From contig JAQXSC010000024.1 of NCBI GenBank assembly GCA_029218825.1, positions 1 through 36,439 on the forward strand: 36,439 bases of DNA, given 5' to 3'. Under the pieces are notes generated by a model. It ran no database searches. It saw only the letters and a program-made list of their open reading frames with translations, and was not told where the DNA came from. Source of the stretch: Oscillospiraceae bacterium. Lineage in GTDB: Bacteria > Bacillota > Clostridia > Oscillospirales > Acutalibacteraceae. The position numbers were made by a program, and so were the translations under genes. Positions 7,246 through 15,411 of this stretch are shown piece by piece. Every line of letters starts with the position of its first letter. Positions within the stretch are counted from its first letter, which is position 1.

Positions 7246-7527
7246 TTAAAATTGTTCCTCATAGACGTTGCGTTCAGATTTGGTTGCTTTTCTTGCAGAT
7301 ATTATTCGTATTGTTTCATCTGCTCCACGATAGCAATGACTCACAATACAAATTCCTTTTGCAACAGTCATACCGATAATTAAAAATCGTTCTTCGTATT
7401 CCGAATGGTCAGGGTCATCAAACAGAATAGCGTAGGTGTCCTCAAATACTGACTTGACTTCCTCAAAAGACACTCCGTGCTTCCGTTGATTGATTAGATT
7501 TTTATTTTCGTCCCACTCAAAATTCAT
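7246..7527 (-). CDS. brnT: BrnT-type ribonuclease toxin
   Basis: The 93-residue protein matches the BrnT family from end to end: FEWDENKNLINQRKHGVSFE at the start, a central EERFLIIGMT strand, and RIISARKATKSERNVYEE at the end. In BrnT the corresponding Lys/Arg/His residues form an RNase site that stops translation. The gene is intact. Toxin-first order is the rule for this family. Expression is likely controlled by BrnA binding the palindrome in the promoter at 7546-7581. The pair probably acts in stress response or element maintenance; no mobile element is visible around it. Confidence 0.88.
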   Translation of the reverse strand: MNFEWDENKNLINQRKHGVSFEEVKSVFEDTYAILFDDPDHSEYEERFLIIGMTVAKGICIVSHCYRGADETIRIISARKATKSERNVYEEQF

Positions 7528-7545
7528 TTTCTCTCCACCTTATTA

Positions 7546-7581
7546 TATGTATATTATAAATATATTATACATATTTGTCAA
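7546..7581 (-). promoter_or_regulatory. Consensus brnTA promoter with built-in palindrome
   Basis: On the minus strand a perfect TTGACA (7576-7581) and perfect TATAAT (7553-7558) are separated by 17 bases. The inverted arms TATGTAT and ATACATA bound 7546-7573, so a bound dimer pair would cover both the -10 and the spacer. The start codon lies about 19 bases downstream of the -10 region. An unusually strong promoter with an occluding operator fits an autorepressed toxin-antitoxin operon. Confidence 0.8.
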
Positions 7582-7782
7582 GTATGAAAACATTTTCCGT
7601 AAAGTGCCTTTGATTTTTGAAAATTCTTGTAAACAGTAATGATAACAAGACAGACGATACTAAAATGAAAATAAAAAAAGTCAATAATCTCCGCCATAGG
7701 CGGACTTTGAATACTGTCGGGAAGAAAACATTTCTGACAGCAGAACCTATCTGCTCGACCTTTCATTATCCATTATCAATTA
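7582..7782. other. Intergenic stretch with small hairpin and AT-rich repeat
   Basis: No convincing gene is present. TCCGCC/GGCGGA with a three-base loop forms a tight hairpin at 7690-7704, without a T-run on either side. At 7757-7781 the sequence CTTTCATTATCCATTATCAATTATT, read in reverse, resembles the AT-rich stretch at the 3' end of the serine hydrolase (about 3001-3021). It sits directly after the ABC transporter stop. Confidence 0.4.
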
Positions 7783-9618
7783 TTAAGACGCGTTACAAAA
7801 CTGGCTGTTATATAGTTCTGCGTAAAAACCCTTTTTCTCGATAAGTTGAGTATGTGTTCCCTGCTCAACAATATCGCCGTCTTTCATAACAAGTATCAAA
7901 TCCGCATCTTTAATCGTTGAAAGTCTGTGGGCAATAATGAAACTTGTTCTGCCCTTAATCAGATTATTCATAGCCTTTTGAATACGGACTTCCGTTCTTG
8001 TATCAACAGAGGAAGTCGCCTCGTCAAGAATCAAAATAGGATTATCCGCAAGGATTGCCCTTGCGATAGTCAACAACTGTTTCTGACCCTGACTCACGTT
8101 ACTTGCGTCCTCGTTTAACTCCATATCATAGCCGTTAGGCAAGGTGCGGATAAACCTGTCTGCGTGAGCCGCCTTTGCCGCCGCTATTACTTCGGCGTCG
8201 GTTGCGTCAAGTCTGCCGTAACGGATATTCTCCATAATAGTACCCTTAAACAGCCAGGTATCCTGTAGCACCATACCGAATGCGTCCCTCAACTCTCGTC
8301 TGTTAAAGTCCTTTATATTATGTCCGTCAATGGTAATCGCGCCGGAATTAACGTCGTAAAATCTCATAAGAAGTTTTACCATTGTGGTTTTACCTGCACC
8401 GGTTGGGCCTACAATGGCAATCTTTTGACCCTGTGATATATCTGCGCTGAAGTCCTTTACGATAATTTTATCCTCGCTATAGCCGAACTTAACGTGGTCG
8501 AATTTAACTTCGCCCTTTACTTCTCCAAGGCTCACAGGGTTTTCAACAGTCTGTTGCTCCTCTTCCTCGTTGAGGAATTCAAACACACGCTCACTTGCAG
8601 CTGCCATTGACTGAACCTGATTTATAACCTGTGAAATCTGTTGAATAGGCTGTGTAAAGTTTCGTACATATTGGATAAACGCCTGAATATCACCAATCTG
8701 TATAACTCCGTTTATTGCAAGTAAACCGCCTGACAATGCAACCGCCGCATAGCCTATGTTACCTACAAACATCATGGCAGGGTGCATCATACCTGACAAA
8801 AACTGTGACTTCCAAGCGGATTTATACAGGACTTTATTTGTATCATCAAAGTTTTCTATAGTTTCCTCCTCTTTGTTGAAAGCCTTGATAATCAAATGTC
8901 CGCCGTAAGTTTCCTCAACAATTCCGTTTATTTTACCTAAGTATTCCTGCTGTGTTTTAAAATACTTTTGCGAGTGCTTTACAATAAGCCCCAGCAAAAA
9001 TGCGGATACAGGCAAAATTATAATTGCAATCAACGTCATCAACGGTGATATTGTCAGCATCATAATCATAACGCCGATTATTGTGCATACAGAGGTAATA
9101 ATTTGAGTTATACTCTGGTTTAGTCCCATTCCTAAAGTATCAACGTCATTGGTTATTCTGGACAACACCTCGCCGTAAGTTCTGCTTTCAAAGTACTTCA
9201 TTGGCATACGGTTGATTTTTTCGGAAATATCACGGCGCATACGATAGCAAACTTTTTGGGTTACTCCTGTCATAATCCAACCCTGAATAAATTGGAACAG
9301 GGCGCTGACTAAATATAAGCATAACACAAAGAGCAATATCTGACCGATTAACCCCAAGTCAATACTGCCTGTGCCTTGAATTTTGCTCATTATTCCCTTG
9401 GCAAGTTCAGTAGTAGCCTCACCTAAAACCTTTGGGCTGACTACGGAAAAAACAGTAGAAGCAACGGCGCACAAGCCTACAATTACTATGGCAAATTTAT
9501 ATCTGCCCATATATTTTATAAGTTTACCTATAGAGCCTTTAAAGTCCTTTGCCTTTTCAACAGCCATAGGACCTCTCGGACCATGACCGCCTCTTGGAGG
9601 TCTGCTATGATTACTCAT
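7783..9618 (-). CDS. ABC exporter half-transporter with canonical ATP site residues
   Basis: The 611-residue protein has an N-terminal six-helix exporter domain (about residues 35-330) and a C-terminal nucleotide-binding domain. Walker A is GPTGAGKTT (about 400), Walker B ends LILDEATSSVD with the catalytic Glu, and the H-loop is AHRLST. Its signature motif, however, is degenerate (VSQGQ for LSGGQ). Such proteins pair with a partner to form multidrug or lipid exporters of the BmrCD/LmrCD type. The start overlaps the upstream gene's stop as TAATG, showing translational coupling with its partner. The N-terminus is Gly/Pro/Arg rich (RPPRGGHGPRGP) before the first helix. Confidence 0.93.
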   Translation of the reverse strand: MSNHSRPPRGGHGPRGPMAVEKAKDFKGSIGKLIKYMGRYKFAIVIVGLCAVASTVFSVVSPKVLGEATTELAKGIMSKIQGTGSIDLGLIGQILLFVLCLYLVSALFQFIQGWIMTGVTQKVCYRMRRDISEKINRMPMKYFESRTYGEVLSRITNDVDTLGMGLNQSITQIITSVCTIIGVMIMMLTISPLMTLIAIIILPVSAFLLGLIVKHSQKYFKTQQEYLGKINGIVEETYGGHLIIKAFNKEEETIENFDDTNKVLYKSAWKSQFLSGMMHPAMMFVGNIGYAAVALSGGLLAINGVIQIGDIQAFIQYVRNFTQPIQQISQVINQVQSMAAASERVFEFLNEEEEQQTVENPVSLGEVKGEVKFDHVKFGYSEDKIIVKDFSADISQGQKIAIVGPTGAGKTTMVKLLMRFYDVNSGAITIDGHNIKDFNRRELRDAFGMVLQDTWLFKGTIMENIRYGRLDATDAEVIAAAKAAHADRFIRTLPNGYDMELNEDASNVSQGQKQLLTIARAILADNPILILDEATSSVDTRTEVRIQKAMNNLIKGRTSFIIAHRLSTIKDADLILVMKDGDIVEQGTHTQLIEKKGFYAELYNSQFCNAS

Positions 9619-11786
9619 TATTGTGCCTCCTTTTCAAGTTCACTTGCAGAAAGTTGGGATTTGGCTATCTCCAAATATTCCTCACAATTTTTAAGCAACT
9701 CCTTGTGAGTGCCCATTCCTGCGATTTTACCCTCATCCAATACTATAATCTGCTCTGCGTTCATAATTGTGGAAATTCTCTGGGCAACGATGATAACCGT
9801 GCTGTCCTTTACATTTTCCTTTAATGCCTTACGTAAATCTGCGTCGGTTTTCATATCCAATGCGGAAAAACTGTCGTCAAATATATAAATCTGCGGTTTT
9901 TTAGCGATTGCTCTTGCAATAGAAAGTCTTTGCTTTTGACCGCCTGACACATTGGAACCGCCCTGGGCAATAGGGCTGTTGTATTTATCGTACTTGGACT
10001 CGATAAATTCCGTAGCCTGTGCAATCTGTGCGGATTTTTCTACTTCCTCATCTGTGGCATTTTTGTTGCCGAATCGGATATTTGACTCTATTGTACCGCT
10101 GAAAAGTATTCCCTTTTGAGGAACATATCCAATCTTTTCACGCAAGGATTTCATAGTAATATCCCTGATATCCCTGCCGTCAACTGTAATTGCGCCCTCG
10201 GTAACGTCATACAGTCTTGGAATAAGATTTACAAGAGTTGATTTACCGCTTCCCGTACTGCCGATAATAGCGGTGGTTTTTCCCGGCTCTGCACGGAAAC
10301 TTACGTTTTCAATTACGTTTGATTCCGCATTCTGATATTTAAAGGATACGTTTTTAAACTCTACTACGCCTTTACATTCAGGTAAATCAACGGCATTTTC
10401 CTTGTTGTTAAGTGTAGATTCGGTTTCGATTACTTCCTCAATTCTGTTAGCCGCTACTGCTGCACGAGGAAGCATAATCGACATCATAGTCAGCACCAAG
10501 AAACTCATAACAATCTGCATAGCATAGGTGATAAAAGCGGTCATCTCGCCCACCTGCATTGTGCCTTCGCTGATAAATCCTGATGCCACCCATACTATCA
10601 AAACGGAAATGCCGTTCATTATCAGCATCATAGCCGGTGACAGGAAAGTCATAACTCGGTTTGTAAACAGCATATTTTTTGTCAAAGCCACGTTGGCATC
10701 GTCAAAGCGCTGTTCCTCTTTATCCTCTCGTTTAAATGCTCGGATAACAGGAATACCTGTTAAAATCTCACGTGCAACAAGGTTAATTCTGTCAACAAGA
10801 GTTTGCACAAGTTTAAACTTTGGCATAGCAATCGCCATTAAAACGCCTACAATACCTGTAATCAGTAAAAGTGCCAAGCCGATAACCCAAGCCATACTTG
10901 CGCCTGTGTTAAACACCTTTATTACACCGCCGATACCGATAATCGGCGCATAGAGAGCCATTCTCAAAACCATAATACTTATGTTCTGTACCTGCTGTAC
11001 GTCGTTAGTTGTACGTGTAATCAAAGAGGCTGTGGAGAACTTATCTATTTCGTTGTTTGAATAGCCCACTACATTTTTGAAAACCTTTCGCCTTAAATTC
11101 ATACCGATACCGGCACCAACTCTTGAGGCAAAAAATCCTACGGTAATTTCCGCTACTGCGATTAGCAGCGCAATCATCAGCATATTAAATCCTGCCGTCC
11201 AAAGATAATTTGTTTGAATTGCATTAACGTCAATATTTGCCTCTTTGTCCTTTTCAACAGCATAGGCAATTCCTGTGGACATCAAAGTGTCTGTGCCGAC
11301 TTTGTCAATTTCCTTTTCCGCCTCTTCCCTGAACTCAAGGATTTTTTCCTTTATAAGCGCCATAGTCTGAGGGTTATCCATAGGCAAATCGGACATATTT
11401 TCAGGCACCATATCCTTAAATTCCTCTGAGGATTTTTTGGATAAGGCGTAGTCCATCATAATAGGTACTATAAATTTATCGTCAAGTTTTTTGAGAGTTT
11501 TTTCGTCTGTAACGGTTAAGTTGTAGCAGTTTCCGTCCTTCTCGTAAATATCCTCAAACAGTTTGATTTCCTTTTCTGTCATAAACAGTTTTGCGCTGTC
11601 AAAGGATTTTTCAGTAATTTTTTCAGGTAAAATATGCTCTACACCGCTGTTGATAATACCTGTATCAATAATGTTAGAGGTGTATTCAGGCAACGCTAAA
11701 TCACCCACAGCCTTTAACGTTAATAACAGTAAAATTATCAGCACCGATTTCCAGTAAGGAAGCATATTTTTAAAAAGTCTTTTCAT
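9618..11786 (-). CDS. ABC exporter half-transporter with degenerate ATP site and large insertion
   Basis: The 722-residue partner of the next gene. Between helix 1 and helix 2 (about residues 35-200) lies an extra hydrophilic stretch of about 160 residues, as in BmrD-like subunits where it forms an extracellular domain. The nucleotide-binding domain has Walker A GSTGSGKST (about 510) and a canonical signature VSGGQKQ. Walker B ends IFDDSFSALD, with Asp in place of the catalytic Glu, and the H-loop is AQRIST, with Gln for His. It therefore contributes the bad half of one site and the good signature of the other. Substrate unknown. No MarR or TetR gene lies beside the operon. Confidence 0.93.
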   Translation of the reverse strand: MKRLFKNMLPYWKSVLIILLLLTLKAVGDLALPEYTSNIIDTGIINSGVEHILPEKITEKSFDSAKLFMTEKEIKLFEDIYEKDGNCYNLTVTDEKTLKKLDDKFIVPIMMDYALSKKSSEEFKDMVPENMSDLPMDNPQTMALIKEKILEFREEAEKEIDKVGTDTLMSTGIAYAVEKDKEANIDVNAIQTNYLWTAGFNMLMIALLIAVAEITVGFFASRVGAGIGMNLRRKVFKNVVGYSNNEIDKFSTASLITRTTNDVQQVQNISIMVLRMALYAPIIGIGGVIKVFNTGASMAWVIGLALLLITGIVGVLMAIAMPKFKLVQTLVDRINLVAREILTGIPVIRAFKREDKEEQRFDDANVALTKNMLFTNRVMTFLSPAMMLIMNGISVLIVWVASGFISEGTMQVGEMTAFITYAMQIVMSFLVLTMMSIMLPRAAVAANRIEEVIETESTLNNKENAVDLPECKGVVEFKNVSFKYQNAESNVIENVSFRAEPGKTTAIIGSTGSGKSTLVNLIPRLYDVTEGAITVDGRDIRDITMKSLREKIGYVPQKGILFSGTIESNIRFGNKNATDEEVEKSAQIAQATEFIESKYDKYNSPIAQGGSNVSGGQKQRLSIARAIAKKPQIYIFDDSFSALDMKTDADLRKALKENVKDSTVIIVAQRISTIMNAEQIIVLDEGKIAGMGTHKELLKNCEEYLEIAKSQLSASELEKEAQ

Positions 11787-11819
11787 TCTTTCACCTTGCT
11801 TGTCAAAATATTCCTAATA

Positions 11820-11848
11820 ATTTTACTACTATTTTTAAATATAATCAA
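11820..11848 (-). promoter_or_regulatory. Promoter of ABC exporter operon
   Basis: Minus-strand -35 TTGATT (11843-11848) and -10 TAAAAT (11820-11825) with a 17-base spacer, about 30 bases from the first ATG. No clear operator is seen. Confidence 0.6.
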
Positions 11849-11970
11849 GTGAATTTTGGGTGTTTGCAGAGTGATAATCCGGTGAAAAACCTGAACACAT
11901 ACAAGTTAAGATTTCAGCCCTCTCGTATATAAATTTTACAACAACCAGAGGTTTTCTATAAAACAAAAAC

Positions 11971-11991
11971 AGAGGCTTATTACAAGCCCCT
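11971..11991 (-). terminator. Terminator of spoIIID
   Basis: Read on the minus strand, AGGGGCTT-GTAAT-AAGCCTCT forms an eight-pair stem with one mismatch, followed by GTTTTTGTTTT. The upstream arm overlaps the spoIIID stop codon. Confidence 0.75.
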
Positions 11992-12253
11992 ATTCTTTGT
12001 TCATTCGCCTCAGCAGATATTTATTTTTTGTTGCAAGTCCTCCGCGGATATGCCTTTCACTTTTATTGATTTCAAGGATTTGCTTTACCTCTTTGTATAA
12101 AGCAGGATTTATGTATCTGAGCCTTTGGCTCACATCCTTGTGAACCGTGCTTTTGCTTATTCCGAATTTCTTTGCCGCAAGTCGCACAGTCCCCTTGTTT
12201 TCTATTATGTACTTGCCCAACATAGCGGCTCTTTCTTCCACAATACCTTTCAC
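11990..12253 (-). CDS. spoIIID: Sporulation regulator SpoIIID
   Basis: The 87-residue protein matches SpoIIID, the small DNA-binding protein that tunes sigma-E genes and switches on sigK in the mother cell. Seen are EERAAMLGKYIIENKGTVR, the helix-turn-helix KKFGISKSTVHKDVSQRL (about residues 27-44), INPALYKEVKQIL and HIRGGLATK. The GTG at 12251-12253 is preceded by GGAGG seven bases away; the longer frame from 12283 has no ribosome site. A CATATAAT stretch near 12284-12291 (minus strand) resembles a sigma-E -10, but no -35 is clear. Its presence marks the organism as an endospore former or a recent descendant. Confidence 0.95.
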   Translation of the reverse strand: MKGIVEERAAMLGKYIIENKGTVRLAAKKFGISKSTVHKDVSQRLRYINPALYKEVKQILEINKSERHIRGGLATKNKYLLRRMNKE

Positions 12254-12331
12254 ATTGAACCCTCCACGGATTAAACTGTTCAATTATATGCAGGGCTTTT
12301 CTGAAAAAGCACCGTACCGGTGTGTGAAATG

Positions 12332-12360
12332 TTGACTAATATTTTGAAAAAAGCTATAAT
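12332..12360 (+). promoter_or_regulatory. Promoter of transglutaminase-like gene
   Basis: TTGACT (12332-12337), a 17-base spacer and TATAAT (12355-12360) lie 39 bases before the GTG start. A CACCG-TAC-CGGTG inverted repeat at 12310-12322, just upstream of the -35, may bind a regulator of this gene, of the divergent spoIIID, or of both. Confidence 0.75.
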
Positions 12361-12399
12361 ATCGTTAGGCATAATATAAAGCAATTTGGGGGTGACAAT

Positions 12400-14271
12400 G
12401 TGAAAAGATTTGTATCTACAGTTATGGCGCTGTTAATTACAATTCTGTCTTTTTCGTTTATTTTTTCGGATTCACAGGTTACCTCAACCGCTTTAGGGGA
12501 GGGCAGTCTTTTTCGCACAATGACTGCCAAACAGATTATTGAGTTGCACCCTGCTATTTCAAACTACATAAAAAACGGACTGCTTAATCATGAGAGTGAT
12601 ATCTCCATGGATTGCGGATATGTTGTACCCGCAAGTCATATTGAGGAGATTTACAGAAGTATTTTATACGAAAACCCTCAACTTTTTTATGTTGACTCCC
12701 ATGTAGTTGACGTTTCAATTTTGAATCAGACAGGCAACCTTATTTCCATACGTCCCACCTATCTATACGGCAAAGATGAAACTTCCGCAAAGCAGGTAGA
12801 GTTAGACAACGCGGTAAGTACTATTATTAACGCAATAGGCTCTGACTGGTCGGATGTGGAAAAATGCCGATATGTTCACGATATGATTGCTCTTAACTGC
12901 CAATTCTATGACAGAAGTGAAACTGCCACGGATTTCTCTGTTTACTCCGCATATGGCGCATTAGTAAAAGGGGAAGCCTATTGCGAAGGCTATACACTCG
13001 CCTACAACTATATACTCGGCAAATTAGGATATACCGCCTACTTTATCCAAAGCCCTACCGTCAACCACGCATGGTCTTTAGTAAACATTGACGGTTACTA
13101 TTACCACGTTGATGTTGCCTATGACGACCCTACTCCGGACACGGCAGGACGTGTTTTCCACGATTACTGTTTGGTAAGTGACGGTCAGATGAACGCATAT
13201 GACGCTGATGAAAGCAACACTAACAAGCACACCGGCTGGATATCTGCAATCAAGGCTGAAAATGATAAATACAACCTTGCATGGTGGAGAAATGTAGAAA
13301 CCGCAATCTACACAATCGACGGATATGACTACTACATTAACCACCTTTACGGCGCAAGTAAATACGGCGCATTACTTAAGCATCAAAACGACTTGGATTT
13401 AATTTCGGAAGTGAATAAAATCGAAAACCGCTGGTATGTTGAGGGTCAGAACAATACCTTCTGGATGGGTAACTACAGTTACCTTTACTATGACGGAAAA
13501 TACCTCTATTACAACGATACCGCAAATGTTTACAAAATAGCCCCAGGCAGTACCCAAAGAGAACTGTACTATAAATCCACGTCGGATATACCCCACTACA
13601 TATATGGTTTTACAGGTTATTTTGATGGCTCAATGTATATTTCCGCAAAGGCAACACCAAACGACAGAGATAATCTGTATAAAATCGAATTCAACGCAAA
13701 TATAACCCCAACCAATCCCACTTCTCCAACAGACCCTACAACTCCCACAACTCCTACAAACAACACAACCTCAATTACCATTACTCCGGAAATCGAGATA
13801 CCTGTTTCAACATATTCCAAAACCTTTGAGGCAGGAAAATCTTTTACAATGTCTGTCAGCGGACTTTCTAAACATCAGACTATAAAATACACATCCTCTG
13901 CTCCGTCTATTGTAAAAATTACATCAAAAGGAAAAATGTATACCCTAAAAAAGGGCAAGGCTACAGTAAAAATGACCGTAAAGGAAAAAACAAAAATCAT
14001 AGGAATTGTCAAGTGTAATATCACTGTAAAAAACAATCCGAAACTCTCAAAGTCATCAATCTCGGTTAAGAAAGGTAGAGTTGCAAGAGTTAATATATCC
14101 GGCAAAGTTTCCGCTATAGACAACAAATATTACAACACAAAATACGCAAAATTTTCCTGCTCCGCCGATACAAAGTACCTGAAAATTGTTGGTATAAAAA
14201 AAGGCAGAACCACCCTAAAAGTTAAGGTAAACGGCTCAAAAACCCTCAGCCTTGCAGTAAATGTTACGTAA
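12400..14271 (+). CDS. Secreted transglutaminase-like protein with C-terminal Ig-like modules
   Basis: The 623-residue protein starts at a GTG preceded by GGGGGTGA; the nearby ATG is followed at once by a stop. A signal peptide occupies about residues 1-24. The transglutaminase/protease-like core has the triad Cys195 (AYCEGY), His223 (NHAWS) and Asp238 (HVDVAYDD). A region rich in Tyr, Trp and Gly follows (about 280-430), then a linker of repeated Pro-Thr units (about 438-455), an Ig-like domain (about 470-545) and a final module (546-623) shared with the protein at 20292-21113. The core could cross-link or hydrolyse peptides outside the cell. Monocistronic, with its own promoter and terminator. 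Confidence 0.88.
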   Translation: MKRFVSTVMALLITILSFSFIFSDSQVTSTALGEGSLFRTMTAKQIIELHPAISNYIKNGLLNHESDISMDCGYVVPASHIEEIYRSILYENPQLFYVDSHVVDVSILNQTGNLISIRPTYLYGKDETSAKQVELDNAVSTIINAIGSDWSDVEKCRYVHDMIALNCQFYDRSETATDFSVYSAYGALVKGEAYCEGYTLAYNYILGKLGYTAYFIQSPTVNHAWSLVNIDGYYYHVDVAYDDPTPDTAGRVFHDYCLVSDGQMNAYDADESNTNKHTGWISAIKAENDKYNLAWWRNVETAIYTIDGYDYYINHLYGASKYGALLKHQNDLDLISEVNKIENRWYVEGQNNTFWMGNYSYLYYDGKYLYYNDTANVYKIAPGSTQRELYYKSTSDIPHYIYGFTGYFDGSMYISAKATPNDRDNLYKIEFNANITPTNPTSPTDPTTPTTPTNNTTSITITPEIEIPVSTYSKTFEAGKSFTMSVSGLSKHQTIKYTSSAPSIVKITSKGKMYTLKKGKATVKMTVKEKTKIIGIVKCNITVKNNPKLSKSSISVKKGRVARVNISGKVSAIDNKYYNTKYAKFSCSADTKYLKIVGIKKGRTTLKVKVNGSKTLSLAVNVT

Positions 14272-14276
14272 AATAT

Positions 14277-14300
14277 GCCCCCACTTTTTCAAGTGGGGGC
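14277..14300. terminator. Bidirectional terminator
   Basis: GCCCCCACTT and AAGTGGGGGC form a perfect ten-pair stem around TTTC. AGTTTTTAT follows on the plus strand, and an A-rich plus-strand flank gives a weaker T-run for the convergent glycosyltransferase gene. Confidence 0.9.
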
Positions 14301-14315
14301 AGTTTTTATATCTTT

Positions 14316-15263
14316 TTATTTTTCTTCTTTATCGTAGGACAGCACTTCACGGGCGATGTATATGGGGCGGTGCTTACTTTGGATATAGGTTTTTGCAATA
14401 TATGTACCCATAATACCCATACAGAAAAGTTGTATTCCGCCGATTAAAAGTATCAGCGCAACGATAGTTGCATAACCGCTTACAGGGTCGCCGAAAGCAA
14501 GACGTTTGATTATTACAACAATCATATAGATAATTGATGCAACAGAGGAAAACATACCTACATAGGTTGCAAGTTGCAACGGCTTTGTTGAAAAAGCGGA
14601 TATTCCGTCAAGGGCATATCTCATTAACTTTGAAAAACTCCACTTTGTTTCACCTGCATTACGCTCCTGAACTTCATAGGGAATATACTCGGTATTAAAA
14701 CCTATCCAACTGAAAATGCCCTTTGAAAAGCGGTGGTATTCACTCATTTCAAGAATTGCATTCGCCATACCTCTTGTAAATGTTCTGAAGTCACTTGCGT
14801 CTGCGTGGAGATTAACTTCGCTTAACATATTGATAACCTTGTAAAAACAAGTCTTAAAGGCTGATATTACAGGATTTTCCTTTCGCTTCTCCTGGAATGC
14901 GGCAACACAGTCAAGTTCGCTGTTATTGGTCAAAATCTCCATCATTTCAAGGACAACTTCAGGACGTTGCTGTAAATCTGCGTCAATAATGGAAACGTAG
15001 TCCCCTATGCTGTTTTTAAGTCCTGCATAAATAGCCGACTCCTTGCCGAAATTTCTGCTAAAGGAAACTACGGTAATATTGCTGTGCTTTTTCTCACTGT
15101 GGAGTTTTTTAAGATTTTCAAGAGTTTTGTCCTTACTTCCGTCATTTACGAAAACATATTCGTAATCAAAAGAAACTGTGCTGAAAGCCTTTTCTGTTTC
15201 ATTGTAAAAAGCCTCTACGTTGCTTTCCTCGTTATAGCAAGGAATAATTAGTGATAATTTCAT
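14316..15263 (-). CDS. GT2 polyprenyl-phosphate glycosyltransferase (GtrB/DPM1-like)
   Basis: The 315-residue protein begins MKLSLIIPCYNEESNVEAFY, a typical GT-A start, and has VNDGSKDKT and the metal/nucleotide motif IDADLQQRPE, followed by an RFSKG block. Two C-terminal membrane helices (about residues 215-245 and 265-300) anchor it. Family members move a sugar from a nucleotide donor to undecaprenyl or dolichyl phosphate on the inner face of the membrane, for later use in decorating wall polymers. No flippase or second transferase lies nearby. I chose the ATG at 15261-15263, which matches the family start although its ribosome site is weak; an open frame runs to 15326. A promoter (TTGACC at 15321-15326, 17 bases, TAAAAT at 15298-15303) supports the shorter start. 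Confidence 0.88.
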   Translation of the reverse strand: MKLSLIIPCYNEESNVEAFYNETEKAFSTVSFDYEYVFVNDGSKDKTLENLKKLHSEKKHSNITVVSFSRNFGKESAIYAGLKNSIGDYVSIIDADLQQRPEVVLEMMEILTNNSELDCVAAFQEKRKENPVISAFKTCFYKVINMLSEVNLHADASDFRTFTRGMANAILEMSEYHRFSKGIFSWIGFNTEYIPYEVQERNAGETKWSFSKLMRYALDGISAFSTKPLQLATYVGMFSSVASIIYMIVVIIKRLAFGDPVSGYATIVALILLIGGIQLFCMGIMGTYIAKTYIQSKHRPIYIAREVLSYDKEEK

Positions 15264-15297
15264 AACTTCATACACTGCCTTTTTTAGTGATACATAC

Positions 15298-15326
15298 ATT
15301 TTACACCATATTTCCCCACAGGTCAA
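15298..15326 (-). promoter_or_regulatory. Promoter of GT2 gene
   Basis: Minus-strand -35 TTGACC (15321-15326) and -10 TAAAAT (15298-15303), spacer 17 bases. Confidence 0.6.
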
Positions 15327-15350
15327 ATGTAAAGTTAAAATTCTAAAGTA

Positions 15351-15379
15351 TTGTTTATTTGCTGTATTTGTGGTAAAAT
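15351..15379 (+). promoter_or_regulatory. Promoter of metF-metH operon
   Basis: TTGTTT (15351-15356), a 17-base spacer and TAAAAT (15374-15379). The leader would be only about 25 bases, leaving no room for a SAM or cobalamin riboswitch or a T-box between promoter and metF. Confidence 0.6.
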
Positions 15380-15411
15380 TATAATATTAATATCTATCGG
15401 AAGTGATTTTT

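Noticed and set aside
7016..7527. Idea that brnTA and the PadR remnant form a mobile island
   Set aside because: No direct repeats, integrase or tRNA target flank the segment; ordinary chromosomal insertion or decay explains it equally well.
7690..7704. TCCGCC/GGCGGA hairpin considered as terminator of the ABC operon or brnTA
   Set aside because: It lies upstream of brnT and downstream of the exporter only by 90 bases, with no T-run in either direction.
10528..10953. 141-codon open frame on the plus strand
   Set aside because: Antisense to the membrane domain of the 722-residue ABC subunit; hydrophobic only because the complement of membrane codons often is.
15327..15411. Possible SAM riboswitch or T-box ahead of metF
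   Set aside because: The promoter leaves only about 25 leader bases, and neither the T-box sequence nor riboswitch helices are present.
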